Source: Pseudolabrys sp. (lineage in GTDB: Bacteria > Pseudomonadota > Alphaproteobacteria > Rhizobiales > Xanthobacteraceae). Taken from it: 5,075 bases of DNA. The position numbers were made by a program, and so were the translations under genes. The stretch covers positions 1 through 5,075 of the forward strand of contig JAHCKF010000273.1 of the NCBI GenBank assembly GCA_026125925.1. The letters are read 5' to 3'. Shown in pieces: positions 1 to 5,075 of the stretch. Under the pieces are notes generated by a model that was given only the letters and a program-made list of their open reading frames with translations, made no database searches and had not been told where the DNA came from. The stretch's first letter is position 1. Each line of letters begins with the position of its first letter.

Positions 1-704
<704 letters not shown>

Positions 705-724
705 GCTCGATCATGGCATCGAGC
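705..724 (+). other. Small hairpin directly after the dnaK stop
   Basis: A perfect 7-bp inverted repeat (GCTCGAT at 705-711, ATCGAGC at 718-724) with a 6-base loop begins on the base after the dnaK stop codon. No run of T follows, so it is not a standard Rho-independent terminator. It could cap or stabilise the dnaK 3' end, or be chance. An alternative 6-bp pairing (704-709 with 724-729) competes with it. Confidence 0.35.
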
Positions 725-739
725 GAGCTACAATCTCTG

Positions 740-892
740 GTCACCTCCCCCCTTGAGGGGGAGGTCGACCGCGCAGCGGTCGGGAGGGGGGTAGCTATTT
801 ATTCGTTCAATCGGAATTCACCCCCCTCCCTAACCCTCCCCCGCCAAAAGGGCGTTTACGCCCGTCTTCGACGGGCTATGGGGGGAGGGGAC
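740..892. repeat. Intergenic palindromic repeat (two inverted G/C-tract units) between dnaK and dnaJ
   Basis: The ends are imperfect inverted repeats: 740-752 (GTCACCTCCCCCC) matches the complement of 880-892 at 12 of 13 positions. The element reads as two units of one family facing each other. The left unit (740-792) and right unit (820-892) each run from a CCTCCCCCC end to a GGGAGGGGGGT end. The inner ends, 782-792 and 820-830, form a perfect 11-bp inverted repeat around an AT-rich linker (793-819, 18 of 27 A/T). Local hairpins include 743-751/757-765, 766-772/776-782 and 860-866/870-876. Read as protein, one frame gives SPLEGEVDRAAVGRG and [11 protein letters not shown], a peptide signature I recognise from spurious ORFs over such repeats in Rhizobiales genomes. 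The structure is seen directly; family membership is from memory. It enlarges the dnaK-dnaJ gap and could affect relative expression. Confidence 0.8.
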
Positions 893-944
893 TTGCTGCG
901 ATGTGTGGCAATGTCAGCGGCTCAATTGGTTTATCGGCAGCCCC

Positions 945-2096
945 ATGTCTAAGCGCGACTATTACGAGGTGCTCGGCGTTTCGCGCACCTGCACGGAAGT
1001 CGAGCTGAAGGCGGCCTTCCGCAAGCTCGCGATGCAGCACCACCCGGATCGCAATCCGGGCGACAAGGACTGCGAACACAAGTTCAAGGAGCTCAACGAG
1101 GCCTACGACGTGCTCAAGGACGGCGACAAGCGCGCCGCCTATGACCGTTTCGGCCATGCCGCGTTCGAGCAAGGCGCCGGCGGCGGCCAGCACGGCTTCG
1201 GCGCCGACTTCGCCTCGACCTTCTCCGATATCTTCGAAGATCTGTTCGGCATGAGCGGCGGCCGCCGCGGCGGACGCGGCTCGGGCCGCGAGCGCGGCTC
1301 GGATCTGCGCTACAATATGGAAATCACGCTCGAGGAAGCCTTCGAAGGCAAGAATGCGCAGATCCGCATTCCGACCTCGGTGACCTGCGAAGTCTGCTCC
1401 GGTACCGGCGCCAAGACCGGTACCAAGCCGAAGACCTGTCCGACCTGCAGCGGCGCCGGCAAGATCCGCCACGCCCAGGGCTTCTTCACGCTCGAGCGCA
1501 CCTGCCCGACCTGTCAGGGCCGCGGCCAGGTGATCGACGATCCGTGCGCGGCCTGTTCGGGTGCCGGGCGCGTGACGCGCGAGCGCACGCTATCGGTCAA
1601 CATCCCCGCCGGCGTCGAGGACGGCACGCGCATTCGCCTGGCTGGCGAGGGCGAAGCCGGCGTGCGGGGCGGTCCGCCGGGCGATCTCTACATCTTCCTC
1701 TCGCTGCAACCGCATGAGTTGTACCAGCGCGACGGCGCCGACCTGTATTGCCGCGTTCCGATCTCCATGGTGACAGCGGCCCTCGGCGGCGAGATTGGGG
1801 TACCGGCCATCGATGCCAGCGAGGCCAAGGTCAAGATTCCGGCCGGCACCCAGTCGGGCGCCCGTTTCCGCCTGACCGGCAAGGGTATGCCGGTGTTGCG
1901 GTCGAAACAAACCGGCGACTTGTACGTTCAGGTTGCGGTGGAAACGCCGCAGAAATTGACCAAACGCCAGAAAGAGCTGTTGGCCGAGTTCGAGAAGCTC
2001 TCATCCGATCATACTCAGCCGGAGTCGGCCGGGTTCCTGAGCCGCGTCAAGACGTTCCTCGACGGTTTGGCAAATCGGGGCAGCTATTCGGCTTGA
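945..2096 (+). CDS. dnaJ: DnaJ (Hsp40 co-chaperone)
   Basis: Co-chaperone that delivers unfolded clients to DnaK and stimulates its ATPase; cytoplasmic. It is complete at 383 residues, normal for a class I DnaJ. Domains in order: J domain at about 1-70 with the essential HPD at 33-35; a Gly/Phe-rich linker at about 74-118 containing DIFEDLFG at 95-102; and a zinc-binding domain with all four CxxCxGxG motifs intact (C148/C151, C165/C168, C187/C190, C201/C204). The C-terminal beta-sandwich client-binding region follows (for example [19 protein letters not shown], then [19 protein letters not shown]). ATG 945 is chosen because [11 protein letters not shown] is the conserved start of the family. 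An upstream in-frame GTG at 903 would add 14 residues with no family counterpart. No good Shine-Dalgarno lies just before 945; the only strong purine tract (882-890) belongs to the repeat. It is probably co-transcribed with dnaK. Confidence 0.97.
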   Translation: MSKRDYYEVLGVSRTCTEVELKAAFRKLAMQHHPDRNPGDKDCEHKFKELNEAYDVLKDGDKRAAYDRFGHAAFEQGAGGGQHGFGADFASTFSDIFEDLFGMSGGRRGGRGSGRERGSDLRYNMEITLEEAFEGKNAQIRIPTSVTCEVCSGTGAKTGTKPKTCPTCSGAGKIRHAQGFFTLERTCPTCQGRGQVIDDPCAACSGAGRVTRERTLSVNIPAGVEDGTRIRLAGEGEAGVRGGPPGDLYIFLSLQPHELYQRDGADLYCRVPISMVTAALGGEIGVPAIDASEAKVKIPAGTQSGARFRLTGKGMPVLRSKQTGDLYVQVAVETPQKLTKRQKELLAEFEKLSSDHTQPESAGFLSRVKTFLDGLANRGSYSA

Positions 2097-2100
2097 CCAT

Positions 2101-2128
2101 CTTGACCCTGTCCTCGCCGCCCTATACC
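2101..2128 (+). promoter_or_regulatory. Possible sigma70-type promoter for the pmtA-like gene
   Basis: CTTGAC at 2101-2106 and CTATAC at 2122-2127 resemble the alphaproteobacterial housekeeping -35 and -10 boxes. The 15-base spacer is shorter than the usual 17. Transcription would begin near 2134, leaving a leader of about 57 bases to ATG 2191. Expression by read-through from dnaJ is also possible, since no terminator is visible between the genes. Confidence 0.3.
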
Positions 2129-2190
2129 CGTTTGACGGTTAGGTGACAGTTTCCGCAGCGTTTTCTGCCCCGGCCGGGTACCCTTCAGCA

Positions 2191-2793
2191 ATGCAGCCAC
2201 AGCCCGTCGCCCGTGTCGCCAAGAAGCCCCTTCGTCTTGATGACGAGGTGCAGTTCTTCCGCACATGGTTCGAGAAGCCGATCCGCACCGGCGCCGTCAT
2301 GCCTTCGGGCAAGGCGCTGGCCCGACGCATGGCGCGTTGTGTCGATCCGAATTCCACCGGCCCGGTGATCGAGTTGGGGCCGGGCACCGGTCCGGTCACC
2401 GAAGCGCTGGTGCAATGGGGCATCGATCCGAAGCGTCTGGTGCTGGTCGAGTTCGATCCCGATTTCTGCCGGCTGCTGCGCACGCGTTATCCGGAAGCCA
2501 CCGTGGTGCAGGGCGATGCCTATCGCCTGCGCCGCCTGCTCGGCGGCATCGTGCGCGAACCGGCCGCCGCGGTGGTCTCCGGTCTGCCGCTGATGACCAA
2601 GCCGCCGCGCACCCGCCTGCGTCTGATCTCCGATGCCATGGCGCTGCTGAAGCAGGGCGCACCCTTCGTCCAGTTCACTTACGCCATGGGCTCGCCGATC
2701 CCGAAAGACCTCGGGGCGATCAAGGGCGAGCCGTCCGAACTGATCTGGCTCAACGTGCCGCCGGCTCGCGTCTGGACCTATCGCGGCGTTTGA
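2191..2793 (+). CDS. pmtA: PmtA-like phospholipid N-methyltransferase (SAM-dependent)
   Basis: Predicted to transfer methyl groups from S-adenosylmethionine to phosphatidylethanolamine on the way to phosphatidylcholine, at the cytoplasmic face of the membrane. It has 200 residues, usual for the family. The N-terminal stretch FFRTWFEKPIRTGAVMPSG (22-40) is typical of PmtA proteins. SAM-binding motif I is VIELGPGTGPVT (59-70), the acidic strand-2 motif is VLVEFDPDF (84-92), GDA is at 108-110, and the motif IV-like SGLPL is at 130-134. No signal peptide or clear membrane segment is seen. An in-frame GTG at 2143 would add 16 residues, but ATG 2191 fits the family length and the likely promoter position. 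Both starts have weak ribosome binding sites. From memory, Bradyrhizobium carries a pmtA gene next to dnaKJ, which supports the name. Related rRNA adenine dimethylase-like enzymes share the fold, so the exact substrate is inferred. Confidence 0.85.
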   Translation: MQPQPVARVAKKPLRLDDEVQFFRTWFEKPIRTGAVMPSGKALARRMARCVDPNSTGPVIELGPGTGPVTEALVQWGIDPKRLVLVEFDPDFCRLLRTRYPEATVVQGDAYRLRRLLGGIVREPAAAVVSGLPLMTKPPRTRLRLISDAMALLKQGAPFVQFTYAMGSPIPKDLGAIKGEPSELIWLNVPPARVWTYRGV

Positions 2794-2817
2794 TTGACGG
2801 CCTACGAGGCCGCGCCT

Positions 2818-2837
2818 GCGTGTGCTAAACACGCCCC
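2818..2837 (+). promoter_or_regulatory. Start-proximal hairpin and -10-like element before the flavin reductase gene
   Basis: GCGTGT (2818-2823) and ACACGC (2829-2834) form a 6-bp stem with loop GCTAA, ending three bases before ATG 2838. There is no Shine-Dalgarno sequence here. CTAAAC at 2825-2830 lies 7 bases before the ATG, the distance expected of a -10 box serving a leaderless mRNA. No convincing -35 box is at the right distance: TTGACG at 2794-2799 is about 25 bases upstream. Either reading is tentative. Confidence 0.25.
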
Positions 2838-3419
2838 ATGCCGCAACCGAAAGTCCTGATCCTCGCGGGTTCGACCCGCACCGGCTCCCACAACGTCAAG
2901 CTGGCGGCGCTGGCGGCCAAGGAATTGACGCTGCTCGACGTCGACGTCACGCGCATTTCGTTGCAGGACTATCCGCTGCCGCTGTTCGATCCCGATCTGG
3001 AAGCGCGCAGCGGCGCGCCTGCGAATGCGGTCAAGCTCAAGCAAATGTTCACGGCACATCAAGGCGTGTTCATCGCCAGCCCGGAATATTCCGCCTCGGT
3101 GACGCCGCTGCTCAAGAACGCCATCGACTGGGTGTCGCGCGTCCGCGAGCGCGGCGATCCGCTCTACGCCGCGTTCCGGCATCGCGCGTTCGCCATCGCC
3201 TCGGTGTCGCCCGAGCCGTCGGGCGGCCTGCATTCGCTGCTGGCGCTGCGGCAGATCCTGGAGATCGGCTGCGGCGCGCTGGTGATCCCCGAACAGCTCG
3301 CGATCGCCGGTGTCGATGAAGCTTTTGACGAATTGGGCAATATCGCCGATACCCGTATCGCCAACCAGTTTCACGCCTTGCTCGCGCGTCTCCTGGAGAT
3401 GTCGCGGACGATGAGCTAA
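2838..3419 (+). CDS. NADPH-dependent FMN reductase family protein (flavodoxin-like)
   Basis: A 193-residue protein of the NADPH-dependent FMN reductase family (FMN_red), soluble flavodoxin-like enzymes that use NAD(P)H to reduce flavins, quinones, azo dyes or metal oxyanions such as chromate. The N-terminal VLILAGSTRTGSHN (6-19) is the FMN phosphate-binding loop after strand 1. ASPEYSASVTPLLKNAIDWV (80-99) is the second family signature, matching the usual SPEYNGS...LKNAIDW pattern that contacts the isoalloxazine ring. Length is normal and no signal peptide or membrane helix is seen. The gene starts 44 bases after the pmtA-like gene and ends 28 bases before pyrF on the same strand, so co-transcription is likely. 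ATG 2838 gives the typical N-terminus (MPQPKVLILAGSTR) although no ribosome binding site precedes it. The physiological substrate cannot be told from sequence, so no gene symbol is given. Confidence 0.9.
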   Translation: MPQPKVLILAGSTRTGSHNVKLAALAAKELTLLDVDVTRISLQDYPLPLFDPDLEARSGAPANAVKLKQMFTAHQGVFIASPEYSASVTPLLKNAIDWVSRVRERGDPLYAAFRHRAFAIASVSPEPSGGLHSLLALRQILEIGCGALVIPEQLAIAGVDEAFDELGNIADTRIANQFHALLARLLEMSRTMS

Positions 3420-3433
3420 GGCCGTCATGCATC

Positions 3434-3440
3434 AGGGAGA
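3434..3440 (+). promoter_or_regulatory. Ribosome binding site for pyrF
   Basis: AGGGAGA lies 7 bases upstream of GTG 3448. It is the main evidence that this GTG, rather than an internal codon, is the pyrF start. Confidence 0.7.
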
Positions 3441-3447
3441 GTGACCC

Positions 3448-4170
3448 GTGCCGCTCGACGCCAAGGACCGCCTGATTGTCGCGCTCGATGTGCCGTCGGT
3501 GGGCGACGCCGAAGCCCTGATCTCGCGGATCGGGCCGGCGGCAACCTTCTACAAGATCGGCTATCAGCTCGGCCTCGCCGGCGGCCTGCCCTTTGCCGCC
3601 GGCCTGATCGCCGCGGGCAAGAAGGTGTTCCTCGATTTCAAGCTGCATGACATCGGCAACACCATCAAACACGGCGTCGCCAGCGTCGCCAACATGGGCG
3701 CCACATTCCTCACAGTACACGCATATCCGCAGACCATGAAGGCCGCGGTCGAAGGCGCACGCGGCTCCGACCTGCGCATTCTCGCGGTGACGGTGCTGAC
3801 TTCGTACGACGACGGCGATCTCGCCGAAGCCGGTTACGGCCTGACGGTCGGTCCGCTGGTCGCCAAACGCGCGGCGCAGGCGCGCGACATCGGCATCGAC
3901 GGCCTCGTCTGCTCGCCGGAGGAAGCCGCCAACCTGCGCGGCGTCATCGGCCGCGAGATGGCGTTGGTGACGCCGGGTATCCGGCCGGCGGGCAGCGCCG
4001 CCGGCGATCAGAAGCGCATCATGACCCCGGCACGGGCGATTGCCGCTGGCGCCGACTATCTCGTCGTCGGCCGGCCGATCGTCGAAGCCGCCGATCCTAA
4101 GGCGGCGGCTGATGCGATCGTGCAGGAGATCGCGCAGGTCACGACCCAGCAACAACAACAGCAGCAGTAA
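3448..4170 (+). CDS. pyrF: Orotidine 5'-phosphate decarboxylase
   Basis: Catalyses the last step of de novo pyrimidine synthesis, decarboxylating OMP to UMP in the cytoplasm. It has 240 residues and belongs to the bacterial type I branch. LIVALDVPS (9-17) carries the ligand-binding Asp14, and FYKIGYQL (34-41) carries Lys36. The family signature [12 protein letters not shown] (61-72) supplies the catalytic Asp63-Lys65-Asp68 set. TPGIRP (175-180) and [11 protein letters not shown] (201-211) form the phosphate-binding end of the TIM barrel, with Arg209. All key residues are present, so the enzyme should be active. The GTG start has a good upstream AGGGAGA and gives the standard N-terminus DRLIVALD. 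The last seven residues are all glutamine, after the normal end of the barrel, which is unusual for the family. The DUF1330 gene begins 14 bases downstream, suggesting co-transcription. Confidence 0.97.
   Translation: MPLDAKDRLIVALDVPSVGDAEALISRIGPAATFYKIGYQLGLAGGLPFAAGLIAAGKKVFLDFKLHDIGNTIKHGVASVANMGATFLTVHAYPQTMKAAVEGARGSDLRILAVTVLTSYDDGDLAEAGYGLTVGPLVAKRAAQARDIGIDGLVCSPEEAANLRGVIGREMALVTPGIRPAGSAAGDQKRIMTPARAIAAGADYLVVGRPIVEAADPKAAADAIVQEIAQVTTQQQQQQQ
4147..4167 (+). repeat. CAG/CAA trinucleotide tract encoding seven glutamines at the PyrF C-terminus
   Basis: Seven consecutive glutamine codons (CAG, CAA three times, CAG three times) run up to the TAA stop of pyrF. The tract is in frame, so gain or loss of whole units would change only tail length. 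The mixture of CAA and CAG argues against a purely recent slippage product. Confidence 0.9.
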
Positions 4171-4174
4171 CAGC

Positions 4175-4180
4175 GAGGAA
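4175..4180 (+). promoter_or_regulatory. Ribosome binding site for the DUF1330 gene
   Basis: GAGGAA lies 4 bases before ATG 4185, within the 14-base gap after pyrF. It fixes the start and indicates independent translation initiation within a shared transcript. Confidence 0.6.
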
Positions 4181-4184
4181 CGCT

Positions 4185-4487
4185 ATGGCGAAGGGCTACT
4201 GGATCGGTCGCGTGGATGTGCATGACGACGAGGGTTACAAGCCGTACTCGGCGGCCAATGCCGCAATCTTCAAGAAGTTCGGCGGCCGCTTTCTGGTCCG
4301 CGCGGGCAAGTTCGAGGCGCCCGAAGGCCAGGCGCGCAGCCGCAACGTCGTCATCGAGTTTCCGGACTACGCCACCGCCAAGGCCTGCTACGATTCCCCG
4401 GAATACCAGGACAACCTGAAGATCCGGCAGGCGCATTCAACCGCAGAGATCCTGATCATCGAGGGGTATGACGGCCCGCAGCCGTAA
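4185..4487 (+). CDS. DUF1330 family protein
   Basis: A 100-residue soluble protein of the DUF1330 family, small proteins with a dimeric alpha/beta-barrel (ferredoxin-like) fold whose biochemical role is not established. Family features in order: MAKGYWIGRVDV strand at 1-12; a helix with YSAANAAIFKKFGGRFLVRA (21-40), where the GGRFLVR strand is characteristic; RNVVIEFPDYATAKACYDS (53-71); then PEYQDNLKIRQ at about 72-82; and a C-terminal ILIIEGYD strand. Length matches the family, which usually runs about 95-100 residues. There is no signal peptide or membrane segment. It follows pyrF by 14 bases with its own GAGGAA site, so it is almost certainly in the same transcript. That arrangement does not by itself show a role in pyrimidine metabolism. 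Confidence 0.92.
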   Translation: MAKGYWIGRVDVHDDEGYKPYSAANAAIFKKFGGRFLVRAGKFEAPEGQARSRNVVIEFPDYATAKACYDSPEYQDNLKIRQAHSTAEILIIEGYDGPQP

Positions 4488-4499
4488 ACTGGGGGCCGT

Positions 4500-4607
4500 G
4501 TAGCCCGGATGGAGCGAAGCGAAATCCGGGTTAGGGTTGTCCCGGGTTTCGCGGAGCCTGTCATCGGGCGGCGCTTCGCGCCGACCCGTTGGCTTCACCC
4601 GGGCTAC
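4500..4607. repeat. REP-like palindromic intergenic repeat bounded by GTAGCCCGG / CCGGGCTAC
   Basis: The outer ends are a perfect 9-bp inverted repeat (4500-4508 with 4599-4607). Inside, 4519-4530 pairs with 4541-4552 over 12 positions with one G-T wobble. A second hairpin pairs 4565-4574 with 4578-4588 over ten base pairs, with one bulged A at 4584 and the loop TTC. A competing stem pairs CCCGGAT 4504-4510 with ATCCGGG 4524-4530. Together these allow a cloverleaf-like fold. The GTAGCCCGGATGGAGCGAAG start is a sequence I recognise as a common dispersed intergenic repeat in Bradyrhizobium-type and other proteobacterial genomes. No protein is encoded. It lies 12 bases after the DUF1330 stop, where it could protect the 3' end of the upstream mRNA. 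Confidence 0.8.
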
Positions 4608-4619
4608 CTGGGCGGAGAG

Positions 4620-4649
4620 ATGACAGCCGCGGCGTTCGCCCGCTATACC
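4620..4649 (+). promoter_or_regulatory. Candidate sigma70-type promoter of dapB
   Basis: ATGACA at 4620-4625 (5 of 6 to TTGACA) and CTATAC at 4643-4648 are separated by 17 bases, the optimal spacing for the alphaproteobacterial housekeeping sigma factor. Transcription would start near 4655, leaving a leader of about 20-25 bases with a Shine-Dalgarno. It lies just beyond the REP-like repeat, implying that dapB is transcribed independently of pyrF-DUF1330. Confidence 0.5.
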
Positions 4650-4663
4650 CGTTGCATCACTGC

Positions 4664-4668
4664 AGGAG
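4664..4668 (+). promoter_or_regulatory. Ribosome binding site for dapB
   Basis: AGGAG lies 9 bases upstream of ATG 4678. A second in-frame ATG at codon 4 (4687) is less well placed. Confidence 0.6.
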
Positions 4669-4677
4669 CCTTGGGCT

Positions 4678-5075
4678 ATGGCTGAAATGCGTTTGATCGT
4701 TGCCGGCGCCGGTGGGCGCATGGGCCGCACGCTGGTCAAGGCGATCGCCGAGAGCAAGGAACTCACGCTGGCCGGCGCGCTGGAAGATCCGCGCTCGCCG
4801 CTGATGGGCTGGGACGCCGGACAACTAGCGGGCCTCGGCGAGAACGGCGTCAAGCTCACCGGCGACGCGGCGGCGCTGCTGGCGCAGGCCGACGGCATCG
4901 TCGATTTCACCGCGCCGGCGGCCACGCTCGAATACGCCGCGCGCGCCGCGGCCGCCGGCAAGGTGCACATCATCGGCACCACCGGGATGAGCGCCGAGGA
5001 CGACGCCAAGATCGCCCAGGCGGCGCAGGGCGCGGTTATCGTCAAGTCCGGCAATATGAGTCTTGGCGTCAATCT
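4678..5075 (+). CDS. dapB: 4-hydroxy-tetrahydrodipicolinate reductase (DapB), N-terminal part, 3' truncated
   Basis: Reduces hydroxy-tetrahydrodipicolinate with NAD(P)H in the diaminopimelate/lysine pathway, feeding peptidoglycan and protein synthesis; cytoplasmic. The frame is open from ATG 4678 to the right edge: 132 full codons, about half of the usual 265-270 residues. [15 protein letters not shown] (6-20) is the Rossmann nucleotide-binding loop with the DapB-specific GGRMG. VDFTAP is at 75-80, where the family has its second cofactor contact. IIGTTGMS (98-105) matches the conserved GTTG motif, and [11 protein letters not shown] (122-132) the family's SGNMSLGVN segment. The catalytic histidine region lies beyond the window. 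The start is supported by AGGAG 9 bases upstream and the family N-terminus. The intact frame gives no sign of a pseudogene; truncation is only the window edge. Confidence 0.97.
   Translation, partial: MAEMRLIVAGAGGRMGRTLVKAIAESKELTLAGALEDPRSPLMGWDAGQLAGLGENGVKLTGDAAALLAQADGIVDFTAPAATLEYAARAAAAGKVHIIGTTGMSAEDDAKIAQAAQGAVIVKSGNMSLGVN

Noticed and set aside
705..892. Rho-independent terminator after dnaK
   Set aside because: Several hairpins exist but none is followed by a T run, and dnaK and dnaJ are normally co-transcribed.
740..892. CRISPR array or tRNA-like gene in the hairpin-rich spacer
   Set aside because: There are no regularly spaced direct repeats and no tRNA anticodon arm or T-loop consensus. 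The hairpins are explained by inverted G/C-tract units.
713..952. 79-codon open frame between dnaK and dnaJ as a protein gene
   Set aside because: It lies almost wholly over the palindromic repeat and encodes the typical spurious [18 protein letters not shown] peptide. It has no ribosome binding site. It is kept only as a possible coupling frame.
876..1472. 198-codon minus-strand frame opposite dnaJ
   Set aside because: Ala/Gly-rich shadow of the DnaJ J domain and Gly-rich linker.
2143..2190. Upstream GTG start adding 16 residues to the pmtA-like protein
   Set aside because: The extension has no family-like sequence. It would lie only about 9 bases after the likely transcription start, and it lacks a Shine-Dalgarno.
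2185..2832. 215-codon minus-strand frame opposite the pmtA-like gene
   Set aside because: It is rich in Arg, His and Gln and looks like a shadow translation. The + strand frame carries the SAM-binding motifs.
2802..3428. 208-codon minus-strand frame opposite the flavin reductase gene
   Set aside because: It is rich in Arg, His and Gln and looks like a shadow translation. The + strand frame carries the FMN-binding motifs.
3112..4158. 348-codon minus-strand frame
   Set aside because: It is antisense to the flavin reductase and pyrF, both strongly supported. The translation is Arg/Ala/Asp-rich low-complexity sequence expected from GC-rich shadow frames.
4437..5072. 211-codon minus-strand frame opposite dapB
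   Set aside because: It is antisense to dapB, whose + strand frame shows GAGGRMG, GTTGM and SGNMSLGVN motifs. The minus-strand peptide resembles no family I know.

Overview
The window is GC-rich, densely coding DNA, and every recognisable gene lies on the + strand. The protein sequences look alphaproteobacterial. The order dnaK, dnaJ, pmtA-type phospholipid methyltransferase, flavin reductase, pyrF, DUF1330, dapB, together with two intergenic repeats typical of that group, points to the Rhizobiales and most likely the Bradyrhizobium/Rhodopseudomonas/Xanthobacteraceae neighbourhood. The placement rests on remembered family features, not on a search.

Layout: 1-704 is the C-terminal 233 residues of DnaK (5' truncated). 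705-944 is a 240-bp spacer filled mostly by a G/C-tract palindromic repeat (about 740-892). 945-2096 is a complete DnaJ. 2097-2190 is a short spacer with a possible promoter. 2191-2793 is a PmtA-like SAM-dependent methyltransferase. 2838-3419 is an NADPH-dependent FMN reductase family protein. 3448-4170 is orotidine 5'-phosphate decarboxylase (pyrF) with a C-terminal run of seven glutamines. 4185-4487 is a DUF1330 protein. 4488-4677 is a spacer holding a second palindromic repeat (about 4500-4607) and a good candidate promoter. 4678-5075 is the N-terminal half of dihydrodipicolinate reductase (dapB), cut by the window edge.

Functionally this is housekeeping: the Hsp70/Hsp40 chaperone pair, a membrane phosphatidylcholine enzyme, a flavin redox enzyme, the last step of UMP synthesis, and an early step of the lysine/diaminopimelate pathway. 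Short gaps suggest that the flavin reductase, pyrF and DUF1330 genes are co-transcribed, perhaps from the pmtA promoter. dapB appears to have its own promoter.

I found no new multi-gene system, mobile gene, CRISPR array or RNA gene. The points most worth a second look are the two intergenic repeats (one separating dnaK from dnaJ, one just upstream of the dapB promoter), the unusual translation-initiation context of dnaJ, and the poly-Q tail on PyrF.
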